Shown in pieces: positions 36,115 through 49,994 of a DNA stretch of 64,000 nt. The position numbers and the translations under genes are program-made. Each line of letters starts with the position of its first letter. The first letter of the stretch is position 1. Below the pieces are notes generated by a model. That model saw only the letters and a program-made list of their open reading frames with translations, made no database searches and was not told where the DNA came from. The stretch is from Candidatus Binatia bacterium (GTDB taxonomy: Bacteria; Vulcanimicrobiota; Vulcanimicrobiia; Vulcanimicrobiales; Vulcanimicrobiaceae), in NCBI GenBank assembly GCA_035544215.1, contig DATKHY010000007.1:1302001-1366000 (forward strand), read 5' to 3'.

Positions 36115-37263
36115 CTACCCATTCCCCCGGAGCCGGCCGATCAACCCGGGTAGGACCGCGATGGTACGCTCGACTTCCACGGGCGTCGTCGCCGACCCCA
36201 GCGAGAATCGGATCGCCCCCCGGGTCCAAGTCGGGTCCAGACCTAGCGCCCCGAGGACGTGGCTGGGCTCGAGCGCGCCGGAGGTACAGGCGCTGCCCGC
36301 CGAGACCGCGACGCCGGCGAGGTCCAGCGCGATCAATAGTGCGGCAGAGTCGACCCCCGCGAAGCTAACGTTGGCGATGTTGGCGGATCTCGGTCCCGCC
36401 GCCCCGTTGACGCACACGTCGTGCACCGTCGAGCGGATGCCCTCTTCGAGGCGGTCGCGCAGCCCGGCGACCCTCGGCCTCTTCTCGGCGCGCTCGGCCG
36501 CGGCCAACTCCAGAGCGGTAGCCAGCCCGGCCGCGCCTGCGACGTTTTCGGTGCCGGCGCGACGGCCCGACTCCTGCCCTCCCCCGTGAACCAGCGGCAT
36601 GATGGCGATGCCGTCGCGCACGTACAGTACGCCGACGCCTTTGGGCCCGCCGAACTTATGCGCCGACAGCGAGAGCATATCCACGCCCAGGTCGGAAACG
36701 TCGATCGGCAGCCAGCTGGGCGCCTGTATTGCATCGCAATGGAAGAGAACGCCGCGTTGACGCGCGATTCGCGCGAGATCCGCTATGGGCTGCACGGTAC
36801 CGATTTCGTTGTTGACATACATTACCGACGCGAGCACTGTATCCGAGCGCAACGCGTGCGCAAAAGCCGCAGGTAGCACCGTTCCGTCGGATTCGACGGG
36901 CAGCAGCGTGGTCTCGAACCCCTCGCTTCGCAACTGCTCGAGTGCCGCGAGCACCGCGTGATGCTCGATCGCGCTGGCGATCACGTGCCCGGGCCGCCGC
37001 AACACCCGAGCGGCTCCTAGTATTGCCTGGTTGTCCGCCTCGGTTCCGCTACCGGTGAAGACGATGTCTTTGCGGTTCGTACCCAGCGCCGCGGCGACCC
37101 GGTCGCGCGCGTCGTCCAGAACGGCGCGGGCTCGGCGCCCTTCGGCGTGCTGCGAACTGGGGTTAAAGCCGCTCTCTGCAAACGCTACGCGCATCGCGTC
37201 CGCTGCTTCCGGACGAAGCGGGGTGGTCGACGCATTGTCCAGATAAATTCGATCGGAATTCAC
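36115..37263 (-). CDS. iscS: Cysteine desulfurase (NifS/IscS family)
   Basis: 382 aa, PLP-dependent. Opening IYLDNASTTPLRPEA, Lys203 (LSAHKFGGPKG) as PLP anchor and catalytic Cys326 (SAGSACTSGALEPSHVL) in a flexible loop, as in group I desulfurases. It supplies sulfur for Fe-S clusters or tRNA thiolation. No iscU, mnmA or thiI gene is next to it. The start lies 93 nt downstream of the rarA end. Confidence 0.96.
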   Translation of the reverse strand: MNSDRIYLDNASTTPLRPEAADAMRVAFAESGFNPSSQHAEGRRARAVLDDARDRVAAALGTNRKDIVFTGSGTEADNQAILGAARVLRRPGHVIASAIEHHAVLAALEQLRSEGFETTLLPVESDGTVLPAAFAHALRSDTVLASVMYVNNEIGTVQPIADLARIARQRGVLFHCDAIQAPSWLPIDVSDLGVDMLSLSAHKFGGPKGVGVLYVRDGIAIMPLVHGGGQESGRRAGTENVAGAAGLATALELAAAERAEKRPRVAGLRDRLEEGIRSTVHDVCVNGAAGPRSANIANVSFAGVDSAALLIALDLAGVAVSAGSACTSGALEPSHVLGALGLDPTWTRGAIRFSLGSATTPVEVERTIAVLPGLIGRLRGNG

Positions 37264-37296
37264 AGGTCGCTCTCAGTGTGCAGCTATACTATCGGC

Positions 37297-37377
37297 TTGT
37301 GCGAAGCTCCAACGCACACTCCGAGAAGTAGCAACGGGAAACTGGCGGTCCGAGAATCACTCGGGCCGCCTTTTTTT
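37297..37377 (+). ncRNA. Candidate small RNA between iscS and rarA
   Basis: Plus-strand candidate of ~81 nt in a gap between two minus-strand genes. A TATACT box (37285-37290) precedes it; no good -35 (TTCACA at 37259-37264 is 20 bp away). The body holds a hairpin TGTGCG/CGCACA (37298-37318) and ends in a strong Rho-independent terminator. The 3' end is antisense to the last codons of rarA. No known RNA family recognised. Confidence 0.5.
37344..37377 (+). terminator. Rho-independent terminator on the plus strand
   Basis: An 11-bp stem (one G-U pair) GGCGGTCCGAG / CTCGGGCCGCC with loop AATCA, followed at once by seven T (37371-37377). The T-tract is only on the plus strand, whereas both flanking genes run on the minus strand, so it ends a separate plus-strand transcript. 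It overlaps the rarA stop codon. Confidence 0.8.
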
Positions 37378-38637
37378 GTCCCGACTAAAGTAGCGCCGCT
37401 CCCGAAGGTTCTCCGGCAGGTTCAACTGCTTGACGTCGTAGTCGTCGTGCGCGTAATGATATCCCTCACCGTAGCCCAACTCGCGCATGAGTCCGGTCGG
37501 CGCGTTGCGCAGGTGCAGCGGAACGGGCTCGTTGCGAGTCTCCTGCACGTCCGCCATCGCGGCGGCGAACGACGTGCCGACGCTGTTGCTCTTCGGCGCC
37601 GTCGCGAGATAGAGCGTCGCGTGACCGAGCGGGAAAAACGCCTCCGGCATACCGACGAAGTGCGCCGCCTGCTGCGCCGCGACCGCGACGCTCAAACCTC
37701 TCGAATCCGCGAGTCCGACGTCTTCTGACGCGAGGATCACGAGACGGCGCGCGATGAAGAGCGGATCCTCGCCGCCATCGATCATGCGCGCGAGCCAGTA
37801 GAGGGCGGCATCGGGATCGCTCGCGCGGATCGACTTGATGAAGGCACTGATCGTATCGTAGTGCATGTCGCCGGACTTGTCGTATGCCGTCCCGCGCCGC
37901 TGCATCGCCTCGCGCACGACGGCCGCATCGATCGTGCGGGCACCGTCGCGCTTCGCCGCCGATGCAGCGGCGAACTCTAACGCGTTCAGTGCGGCGCGCG
38001 CGTCGCCGTTGGCGAGCCCCACTAAAACTCTGCGCGCTTCGTCGTCGAGCGAAACACCCTGTGCGCCTAGGCCGCGCTCGCTATCCTCGAGCGCCCGATC
38101 CACGATCGTTCCAACCTCGGCATCCGACAACTGCTGGAGGACGAACACGCGAGCTCGCGACAGCAACGCCGAGTTCACCTCGAAGGACGGGTTCTCGGTC
38201 GTTGCGCCGATGAAGACGACCGTCCCATCCTCGACGTAAGGTAGGATCGCGTCCTGCTGCGCCTTGTTGAAACGATGGATCTCGTCGATGAAGAGCACGG
38301 TGCGTTTGCCGGAGCGTTCGCGCGTTCTGGCCTCGTTGACGACTCGCCGAAGATCGGCGACCCCGGCGCTGACCGCCGACATGCGCTCGAAGTAAGCGCC
38401 CGTCGAGCGCGCTACGATTTCCGCGAGCGTCGTCTTCCCCGTGCCGGGCGGGCCCCACAGGATCATCGACGGGACCGCGTCGCGCTCGATGGCCGTACGC
38501 AAGACGCGGCCCGGGGCCATCAGGTCCTCTTGGCCGACGAACTCATCGGCAGTGCGCGGGCGCATTCGCGCCGCGAGCGGCGTCTCACGGCGGGCAAACT
38601 CGAACGGCAAATCGCCTCCGGGGTTGGCTATCGGCAC
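37357..38637 (-). CDS. rarA: RarA/MgsA AAA+ ATPase (replication-associated)
   Basis: 426 aa. Walker A GPPGTGKTTLAE (~57-68), Walker B VLFIDEIHRFNKAQQDA, sensor 1 VFIGATTENPSFEVN, then the arginine-finger region, and the C-terminal tetramerisation domain ending in the basic DKKRRPE. Related to clamp-loader ATPases; acts at stalled replication forks. Separated by 1 nt from the LptA-like gene upstream. Confidence 0.95.
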   Translation of the reverse strand: MPIANPGGDLPFEFARRETPLAARMRPRTADEFVGQEDLMAPGRVLRTAIERDAVPSMILWGPPGTGKTTLAEIVARSTGAYFERMSAVSAGVADLRRVVNEARTRERSGKRTVLFIDEIHRFNKAQQDAILPYVEDGTVVFIGATTENPSFEVNSALLSRARVFVLQQLSDAEVGTIVDRALEDSERGLGAQGVSLDDEARRVLVGLANGDARAALNALEFAAASAAKRDGARTIDAAVVREAMQRRGTAYDKSGDMHYDTISAFIKSIRASDPDAALYWLARMIDGGEDPLFIARRLVILASEDVGLADSRGLSVAVAAQQAAHFVGMPEAFFPLGHATLYLATAPKSNSVGTSFAAAMADVQETRNEPVPLHLRNAPTGLMRELGYGEGYHYAHDDYDVKQLNLPENLRERRYFSRDKKRRPE

Positions 38638-38638
38638 C

Positions 38639-39411
38639 TCAAGGTTTCGCGCTGGGAGAACCCGCCGGCTGGGTCAGACCGTTCTTCGGAATTTTCAGCG
38701 GCCTCGGAGTCGCGATTCCGCGGTGCACCTCGTTCGGGAACTGCATCGTGACGTCGCCCTCCGCGTGAGCGCTTCCCGTTTCAGTGTTGTAGAGGACCTT
38801 ACGCGCGTTCATGCTGCGCGCGCCTTGCGTGATGTGGACCGCGCCCTCGAGCAAGAGACTGTGGTTTGCGTCATCGAGCGTGCCGGTGTCGGCATCCACG
38901 ACGGTGTCCGCCTGCACGTAGTGGACGCTTCCGATCGCTTTGTAGACCTTCGCCGCTCCGTCGATCTGGGCTTGATCCGCGGTGAGAGTCGAGGGGCCCG
39001 CGGACTGCGACGGCGCGCCGCCCTCGAGGCTGCTGAGACCGTTGCCCTGTGAATCGTGCATGACGACGTGTCCGTTGAGATAGAGCATCTGCTTCTTGTA
39101 GTTGCCCTTCGCGCGATCGGCGGACACATCGCCACCGACGCGCGTCATCACGATCTTCGCGGGCGTGCTGAAGTCGCCGCTCTTGAAGTTCGCGTCGATC
39201 GAGCTGGCGTGAACCGTCCAGACGCCGAGATCGAACGACGCCTGCCCTCCCGGTGGCGATGCCGCCGCCGACGGGACGGGCGAACGCGCGCGGGCGCCCG
39301 GCGAACGCTGTGCTGCCGGCGAGCGTTGCGGCGCCGGCGAGCGCGGCGGCGCGGCGAGCGCGAGCGGAGTGACGAGAGCGAGGGCGCCGGCGAGTGCGGA
39401 AGTGAATCGGA

Positions 39412-39415
<4 letters not shown>
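38639..39415 (-). CDS. LptA/OstA-like LPS transport protein
   Basis: 258 aa. Signal peptide (about 1-21), a Pro/Ser/Ala/Arg-rich linker with RSPAPQRSPAAQRSPG-type repeats (22-55), then a beta-jellyroll repeat region (about 60-235: GNYKKQMLYLNGHVVMHDSQG, LTADQAQIDGAAKVYKAIGSV, VHITQGARSMNARKVLYNTETG) as in the OstA/LptA fold. Would bridge LPS across the periplasm and supports a diderm cell. The start overlaps the tsaC stop by 4 nt. Confidence 0.75.
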
Positions 39416-42426
<3,011 letters not shown>

Positions 42427-42459
42427 GGTGATTTACGTTCGCGTAGCCCCGTGCCTCGC

Positions 42460-44356
<1,897 letters not shown>

Positions 44357-44381
44357 TTACAGATTGCCAGTTACAAAGCGA

Positions 44382-44528
44382 GGCGTTGAGTGACGCCGTG
44401 TGGTTCCGGCGGCGTGTGAATGCGCCGCGGAGCCACGGATGGCGGGAGCGGCGCAGAGGCCGAGAGCAGCGAGGCGCCGGATGCGCCGAGCAAACGGCCG
44501 CCGGAACCACATGGCGTCACTCAACGCC
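44382..44528. repeat. Long inverted repeat between atpG and atpD
   Basis: Two 32-nt arms, 44382-44413 and 44497-44528, are inverted copies of each other with one mismatch; both begin GGCGTTGAGTGACGCC when read inward. They flank an 83-nt centre. The right arm contains the atpG stop and its last codons. In RNA it folds into a 32-bp hairpin inside the atp operon between the gamma and beta genes, and it may limit or stabilise part of the transcript. Confidence 0.85.
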
Positions 44529-45389
44529 GAGCGCCTCCGCGCCTGCGACGATTTCGAGCAACTCCTTGGTGATTGCCGCCTGGCGCGCGTTGTTCATCGC
44601 GATCGTCAGATCGTCGATGAGGTTCGACGCGTTGTCGGTCGCGTTGGTCATCGCGACGAGCTGCGCTGCGAAGAAGGCGGCGTCCGTCTCGAGCATCGCG
44701 GAGAAGATCGTGAACTCGAGATACTTTGGAAGCAGCCTTCCTAGGACGAACTCGGGAGACGGCGCGAATTCGATGGAGCCGCGCATCGTCTTGTCGTCCT
44801 GCCCCTTTAATTCAGCAACATCTCGTTCAACGGGCACGAGTTTGCGAGCCAAGGGGCGCTGCGACATCATCGTGATCAGCTGCTGCGAGACGAGGACGAT
44901 CTCGGAAATCTCTCCGTGCCGAAAATCGTCGGACGCGCGGCGCGCGGCGGCGCGCGCGGTGTCGATCTTTTCGCCGCCGCCCAAGGGCCACGTCGCGTGA
45001 TCGGGCATCCCGAAGCGCCGCACCGCGTTGCGCGCCTTCAGGCCGATCGTGTAGTAGCGGGCCGTGCCGCGCCGCCGCGCGAGCTCCTCCGCCGCGTGGA
45101 TCACGTTGGAGTTGAAGGCGCCCGCGAGGCCCTTGTCGGCGCTGATCAGAACGATTCCGGCGGGGGCGCCGCTCTTGCCTGGCTTCATGAACGGGTGGTC
45201 GACCGAGTGCACCGCGCCGATCAGGTCGTGCAGCATCTGCGCAAGCGCGTCGGCGTAGGGGCGGGCGCGCTTCCGCGCGGCCTCGGCGCGGCGAATCTTC
45301 GCCGCGGCGACCTGCTTCATCGCCTTCGTGATCTGCTGCGTGTTCTTTAGCGAGCGAATGCGATCGCGCAGATCGCGGACTGTGGGCAT
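44517..45389 (-). CDS. atpG: ATP synthase gamma subunit
   Basis: 290 aa. N- and C-terminal coiled coil (RDLRDRIRSLKNTQQITKAMKQVAAAKI at the start, and the end with TDNASNLIDDLTIAMNNARQA) form the central shaft; the middle Rossmann-like domain is present (GIVLISADKGLAGAFNSNVI). Its 3' end lies inside the right arm of the inverted repeat. 10 nt after atpA. Confidence 0.96.
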   Translation of the reverse strand: MPTVRDLRDRIRSLKNTQQITKAMKQVAAAKIRRAEAARKRARPYADALAQMLHDLIGAVHSVDHPFMKPGKSGAPAGIVLISADKGLAGAFNSNVIHAAEELARRRGTARYYTIGLKARNAVRRFGMPDHATWPLGGGEKIDTARAAARRASDDFRHGEISEIVLVSQQLITMMSQRPLARKLVPVERDVAELKGQDDKTMRGSIEFAPSPEFVLGRLLPKYLEFTIFSAMLETDAAFFAAQLVAMTNATDNASNLIDDLTIAMNNARQAAITKELLEIVAGAEALGVE

Positions 45390-45399
45390 CTATGGAAAC

Positions 45400-46899
45400 C
45401 TAGAAGCTCTTATTGAACTCGGCCACGGCCGCGTCCAGCTGCTTCTTCGTGTCGTCGGAGAACTGTCCGGTCTGCGCGATCGTCTCGAGTATCTGCGGAT
45501 GCTTGTCGCGCAGGAAGTCGATCAATCCGGCCGCCCAACTCTGCAGCCGCGGCGTCGGAATGTCGTTCACGAATCCGCTGGTGGCGGCGTACATGATCGC
45601 GACCTGCTCCTCCATCGGCTGCGGCTGGTACTGCGGCTGCTTCAGCAGCTCGGTCAGCTTCTCGCCGCGCATCAACTGGTTCTGGGTCGCCTTGTCGAGA
45701 TCGCTCGAGAGCTTCGCGAACGCCGCGAGGTCGCGGTACTGCGCGAGCTCGAGCTTCAGTTGCCCCGCGACCGACTTCATCGCCTTGGTCTGGGCGGCGC
45801 CGCCGACGCGCGACACGGAGAGACCGATGTCGACGGCAGGCCGAATGCCCTGGAAGAACAGCTGCGGCGTCAGGTAGATCTGTCCGTCCGTAATCGAGAT
45901 CACGTTGGTCGGAATGTAGGCGGAGAAGTCTCCCGCCTGCGTCTCGATGACCGGCAACGCGGTCAGCGAGCCCGCACCCATCTCGTCCGAGAGCTTCGCG
46001 GCGCGCTCGAGCAGACGCGAGTGGAGATAGAAAACGTCACCCGGGTACGCTTCGCGGCCCGGCGGCCGCCGCAGCAGCAACGACATCTCGCGGTAGGACT
46101 GCGCGTGCTTGGTAAGATCATCGTACACGATCAGCACGTCTTTGCCGGCGTACATCAGCTCTTCGGCCATCGCGCATCCCGCAAACGGAGCGATCCAGCG
46201 AAGCGCCGCCGCCTCCGCGGGACTGACCGCGACGATCGTCGTGTACGCCATGGCACCCTTCTGCTCGAGAATCTGGGCGAGCGCCGCCACGGTCGAGTTC
46301 TTCTGTCCGATCGCGACGTAGACGCAGAACACGTTGCGGCCCTTCTGATTGATGATCGTATCTACGGCCATAGCGGTCTTGCCGGTCGAGCGGTCGCCGA
46401 TGATCAGCTCGCGCTGCCCCTTGCCGATCGGGATCAGCGCGTCGATGGCACGAATTCCCGTCTGCAGCGGCTGCTTGACCGGCTGGCGCTGGATGACGCT
46501 CGGCGCGATGTTCTCGATCGTGCGGAAGCGGCTCGTTTCGATGGCGCCCTTGCCGTCGATCGGCTGGCCCAGCGGGTTGACGACCCGCCCGAGCAACGCC
46601 TCGCCGACGGGAACGGATGCGATCCGGCCGGTGCGCCGGACGGTGTCGCCCTCTTTGATCTCGACGTCGGGGCCCATGATCACGACGCCGACGTTGTCCT
46701 CCTCGAGGTTCAGCGCCACGCCCTGCAAACTGTTAGCGAATTCGACGAGCTCTGACGAACGTACGCCGCGCAGACCGTAGACCCGCGCGAGGTTCGCGCC
46801 GACCTCGATCACGGTTCCGACCTCGTCCTCCTGGATGCCGGTCTTGAACTGCGCGATCTGCTGCTTCAGTATGCCGGCGATTTCATCAGCGTTTATCAT
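45400..46899 (-). CDS. atpA: ATP synthase alpha subunit
   Basis: 499 aa. Walker [16 protein letters not shown] (~169-183), [38 protein letters not shown] is too long to be anything but F1-alpha; the region ITDGQIYL and [13 protein letters not shown] follow. Regulatory, non-catalytic nucleotide site. Spacing to atpH is 25 nt. Confidence 0.97.
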   Translation of the reverse strand: MINADEIAGILKQQIAQFKTGIQEDEVGTVIEVGANLARVYGLRGVRSSELVEFANSLQGVALNLEEDNVGVVIMGPDVEIKEGDTVRRTGRIASVPVGEALLGRVVNPLGQPIDGKGAIETSRFRTIENIAPSVIQRQPVKQPLQTGIRAIDALIPIGKGQRELIIGDRSTGKTAMAVDTIINQKGRNVFCVYVAIGQKNSTVAALAQILEQKGAMAYTTIVAVSPAEAAALRWIAPFAGCAMAEELMYAGKDVLIVYDDLTKHAQSYREMSLLLRRPPGREAYPGDVFYLHSRLLERAAKLSDEMGAGSLTALPVIETQAGDFSAYIPTNVISITDGQIYLTPQLFFQGIRPAVDIGLSVSRVGGAAQTKAMKSVAGQLKLELAQYRDLAAFAKLSSDLDKATQNQLMRGEKLTELLKQPQYQPQPMEEQVAIMYAATSGFVNDIPTPRLQSWAAGLIDFLRDKHPQILETIAQTGQFSDDTKKQLDAAVAEFNKSF

Positions 46900-46924
46900 T
46901 CGTCTGCTTTCTTGGAGAGCAACG

Positions 46925-47464
46925 TCATTGTTGGGCTAGGTCCCGTGCGAGCGCGTCGAGCCGTCCGGAGATCGTCGCGTCGATGCGGCGGTCTCCCATC
47001 ATGATGCGTAGTCCGCCGATCAGCGACGGATCGACCACCTCGGTCGCCTCGAATTTCTTTCCGTAGATGCTCTCGAGACGCCCGATCAGCGCGGCGTACT
47101 CGGAGCGATCGAGCGTGCGCGCCGATGTCAGCGCGAGCGTCTGCGCTCCGCGCGCCGCCCGCTGCAGCGCGACATACTCGGCGACGAGCGCGGGCAGCAG
47201 CTGCTCACGGCGCTTGCGGACGAGCAGTAACAGCGTGTGCAGCGCGATCGGATGAAGCTTGCCCTCGAACGCCTCGGCGAGGATTCGCTCCTTGTCGGGC
47301 TTCGAGATCACGGGCGAGAGGAAGAACTCGCGCGCCTGCGTGTTGTCGCCGATCGCGGCGGCGAGCGCCGCGAGGTCGGACCCGACGCGGTCGGCGGCCT
47401 GCTGCTCGGCGGCGAGCGACGAGACCGCTATAGCGTAGCGGCGCGCGAGCGTCTGGTTAACCAC
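46925..47464 (-). CDS. atpH: ATP synthase delta subunit
   Basis: 179 aa. [13 protein letters not shown] at the start and the C-terminal [26 protein letters not shown] are the usual OSCP/delta motifs. Links F1 to the b stalk. Overlaps the b-subunit gene by 8 nt. Confidence 0.94.
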   Translation of the reverse strand: MVNQTLARRYAIAVSSLAAEQQAADRVGSDLAALAAAIGDNTQAREFFLSPVISKPDKERILAEAFEGKLHPIALHTLLLLVRKRREQLLPALVAEYVALQRAARGAQTLALTSARTLDRSEYAALIGRLESIYGKKFEATEVVDPSLIGGLRIMMGDRRIDATISGRLDALARDLAQQ

Positions 47465-47957
47465 CGGCGCGCTCCAGCGATCCGACGAACCCGTCGATCA
47501 GGCGCTCGTCCAGCGCGGGGCTGACGCGCCGCGCCGCATCCTCGCGCGCCACGCGAAGCGCGCGCGCCAGCAGATCGTCGCGCAGCTTGCGCTGCGCTGC
47601 CGACCGCGCGCGTGCCAGCTCTTTCCCGGCGTCCTGCAGCGCACGCTCGCCGGCGTCCTTGCACTCCCGCAGCGCCGACTGGCGCTCGTGCTCGCCGTGT
47701 TCGCTCGCCCGCTGCACGATCAGCTCGGCGTCGTGATTCGCGCTTCCGATCTCGGAGCTCAGCGCCTCCAGCGCGGCCTTGACCTCATCGCGGTGGCGCT
47801 CGGCCTCCGCGATCTGCTTGTTGCTGCGATCCTGTGCGCTCATGATAACCGGCAAGAACCAGCGGAACCATGCCCACACCAGCACCGCGATGAAGACGAT
47901 CGACGAAATGACTTGGCTCCAAATCGCGATGCGGAGATAGAGCTGCGCGTCGCTCAT
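47457..47957 (-). CDS. atpF: ATP synthase b subunit (second b-type gene)
   Basis: 166 aa. N-terminal membrane helix (about 10-38: SQVISSIVFIAVLVWAWFRWFLPVI) and a long charged coiled coil (45-165) that dimerises as the peripheral stalk. It follows a second, shorter b-type gene (overlap 4 nt), so the stalk is probably a b/b' heterodimer. Confidence 0.88.
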   Translation of the reverse strand: MSDAQLYLRIAIWSQVISSIVFIAVLVWAWFRWFLPVIMSAQDRSNKQIAEAERHRDEVKAALEALSSEIGSANHDAELIVQRASEHGEHERQSALRECKDAGERALQDAGKELARARSAAQRKLRDDLLARALRVAREDAARRVSPALDERLIDGFVGSLERAGG

Positions 47958-48388
47958 CGCACGGCCTCGGGAATGACGCGTTCCAGCATGAAATCCGCGA
48001 CCCGGCGCGCCGCGTCGTCCTCGCCGAGCCGCGCCGAAGCGAGCTCGTCTTGCGCCGTGCGATGCGCCTCCTCGACGATGGCCTGCGCCTGCTGCGCGTA
48101 GCGGCCGGAGAGCTCGGAGGCCTCGTTCGACGCCTGAGCTCGCGCCGCCGCGACGCGGTTTTCGGCCTCGCGCCGCGCGTCGCTGCGAATCGCCGCGGCC
48201 TTGGCGCGCAGGCTGCGCGCCTCGGCCTGATACCGGTCGTAATCGGAAACGAGGCTGTTGATGTACTCGCGCCTGCGCTGAATCGCCGTAGCGACCGGCC
48301 GCAGAAACACGACGTTCAGCACCGCGAAGAAAATCGCGAAGTTGATCAGCTGAACGATCAGCGTCCCGTCGACCGAGAGAAATGACAT
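47954..48388 (-). CDS. atpF: ATP synthase b' subunit (first b-type gene)
   Basis: 144 aa. Membrane helix (about 9-31: LIVQLINFAIFFAVLNVVFLRPV, the family motif NF...FLxPV) and then a charged coiled coil. Its order (c - this gene - b - delta) matches the b'-b pairs of phototrophs and other bacteria with heterodimeric stalks. Spacing to atpE is 6 nt. Confidence 0.9.
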   Translation of the reverse strand: MSFLSVDGTLIVQLINFAIFFAVLNVVFLRPVATAIQRRREYINSLVSDYDRYQAEARSLRAKAAAIRSDARREAENRVAAARAQASNEASELSGRYAQQAQAIVEEAHRTAQDELASARLGEDDAARRVADFMLERVIPEAVR

Positions 48389-48394
48389 CGGCTC

Positions 48395-48673
48395 CTACTT
48401 CACCAGCGCGGTGATGATGGCCGGCACCTTCGTCACCACGAGCAGGATGTAGAAGGAGAGTGCGATGGCGATGAACGGCACCGCTTCCAGCACGCCGACG
48501 CCCAAGAACATGAAGAGAAAGATGTTCGGTCGCGCCTCGGGCTGGCGCGCGATCGCCTCGACCGCCTTCGAGGCTACGACGCCATCACCCACGGCGGAGC
48601 CGAACGCCACGCCCGAGATGATGATGCCGAAGCAGATCACCGCCGCGGCCGCAATTAAAGCTTCAGGATTCAC
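48395..48673 (-). CDS. atpE: ATP synthase c subunit (rotor ring)
   Basis: 92 aa, two helices. Polar loop ARQPE (Arg43-Gln-Pro), ion-binding Glu63 in the second helix (GVGVLEAVPFIAIALSF). The motif lacks the Gln/Thr signature of Na+-type c subunits, so H+ is expected. The first helix has SGVAFGSAVGDG in place of the usual glycine repeat. Confidence 0.95.
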   Translation of the reverse strand: MNPEALIAAAAVICFGIIISGVAFGSAVGDGVVASKAVEAIARQPEARPNIFLFMFLGVGVLEAVPFIAIALSFYILLVVTKVPAIITALVK

Positions 48674-48685
48674 AGACGTTCCTTT

Positions 48686-49417
48686 CTAGTGTTCGTCGGC
48701 AAGCGCCAACGATAGGTAGACGATTGCCAGCAAGGTAAAGACGAAAGCTTGAATCGTCCCGACGAAGAAGTTGAAGAACTGAATCAGGATCGGGACGATC
48801 GCTACGCCAAACGATAGATTGAAAAATCCGATCTGGACGCGTGCCACGATGATCGACGTGACGATGACGAAGAGCAGCTCGCCGACGAAGATGTTGAAGA
48901 AGAGCCGCGCGGCCAGCGTGATCGGGCGGAGAATCTCATCCAGCACGTTCACTGGAAAGAGGGCGGGAAACGGCTTGAACACGTGGCCGAGGTAGGACAG
49001 TCCCTTCTTGCGGAACGCCACGACCTGGATCATGAAGAAGACCACGATGGCCAGCGGCACGACGGTGTTGAGATCGGCGGTCGGCGATCCGCCGAACGGC
49101 AGATCGAACGCCTTGAAGGGGAGCATCCCAAACTGGTTGAGCAAGAAAATGAAGATGAACAGGGCCACAAAGAACGGCACGAACGGCTCGCCGCCTTCGC
49201 CCAGCACGCTCGTCACCAGATCCGCGATGTAATTGAACACCGCTTCGAACACGGCCTGGCGCTTCGTGACGTACGGGGACCGGTAGCTCGCCCCGATCCA
49301 CCCGAAGAATAGCAATGCTATGACCATCACGAGCCATGTCGTCATGATCGTGTCGGCATGAACTCCGCCGAGCAGCGGCAGCTGCCATTTGTAGTGTTCG
49401 CCGATCTGTTCGTGCAC
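48686..49417 (-). CDS. atpB: ATP synthase a subunit
   Basis: 243 aa from GTG 49417, five or six helices. The essential arginine lies in TLAARLFFNIFVGELLF (the usual motif is RLFGN; here RLFFN), and the C-terminal FVGTIQAFVFTLLAIVYLSLALA is conserved. Forms the proton half-channels with the c ring. Confidence 0.95.
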   Translation of the reverse strand: MHEQIGEHYKWQLPLLGGVHADTIMTTWLVMVIALLFFGWIGASYRSPYVTKRQAVFEAVFNYIADLVTSVLGEGGEPFVPFFVALFIFIFLLNQFGMLPFKAFDLPFGGSPTADLNTVVPLAIVVFFMIQVVAFRKKGLSYLGHVFKPFPALFPVNVLDEILRPITLAARLFFNIFVGELLFVIVTSIIVARVQIGFFNLSFGVAIVPILIQFFNFFVGTIQAFVFTLLAIVYLSLALADEH

Positions 49418-49431
49418 GCGTTACGGTTCCG

Positions 49432-49809
49432 TTACGGTTTGCTGCGGAAGAGTCGCCACGCGCGAAACGCGTACGTGGCGAGCGGGAGAAAAAAAGCGGC
49501 TAGAAACGGCCCGAGCGCCCACCAGGGCCCACGAACCGCCAACGCCGCGGCTACTATACTAAAAGCGGCCAGGCGCAGTAAACTACTTAACCCAAAGAAT
49601 GCCGGGTTCCCAGATTCGAGCAGGCGCTCGCTTCCTCGCATGATTCCGAGCATGTTGGCGATGCCGCACGCGGTGCCGACGGCGACCGCCAGCGCCGCGT
49701 AAGGAGCCGGCGCCAGGAGCGCGAGCAGCGCGACCGCGCCCACCAGCGCCGACGTAGCGACCACGGATCGCTTCAGCCGCCCGAGCGTCACGAGGTCTGG
49801 GCTGGTCAT
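49432..49809 (-). CDS. atpI: AtpI-type membrane protein of the ATP synthase operon
   Basis: 125 aa, four predicted helices, no conserved catalytic residue. Gene position directly before atpB and layout match the ATP synthase I (AtpI/UncI) family, thought to help c-ring assembly. The start overlaps the upstream small gene by 4 nt (ATGA). Confidence 0.7.
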   Translation of the reverse strand: MTSPDLVTLGRLKRSVVATSALVGAVALLALLAPAPYAALAVAVGTACGIANMLGIMRGSERLLESGNPAFFGLSSLLRLAAFSIVAAALAVRGPWWALGPFLAAFFLPLATYAFRAWRLFRSKP

Positions 49810-49994
49810 CGCATCGCCTTGAGCAGGATCCGAAATGCGGAATAGGCGCCGAAGGCAGCGCCCAGCACGAGCCCAACCGGCGCGTACAGCGGCTCCCCGC
49901 GCCGGCTAGCCACGAGCACGCCGCACGCCAGCCCGACGACGGCGCCTCCCGCGAACACGCTCCCGGCCGCGACGACCGGCAGCAGCGCCCTCAC
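49806..49994 (-). CDS. AtpZ-like two-helix small membrane protein
   Basis: 62 aa from GTG 49994, overlapping the wecB stop (GTGA). Two hydrophobic helices separated by a polar loop with RRGEPLYAP, ending AYSAFRILLKAMR. AtpZ-like proteins of this size precede atpI in many operons. The frame extends upstream only as an open shadow within wecB. Confidence 0.65.
   Translation of the reverse strand: MRALLPVVAAGSVFAGGAVVGLACGVLVASRRGEPLYAPVGLVLGAAFGAYSAFRILLKAMR

Noticed and set aside
37297-37377. 6S RNA as identity of the plus-strand RNA near rarA
   Set aside because: Only ~81 nt with a simple hairpin and terminator; 6S is ~180 nt with a large central bubble.
44382-44528. Inverted repeat as an ordinary Rho-independent terminator
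   Set aside because: Arms are too long, the centre is 83 nt and no T-tract follows on either strand.
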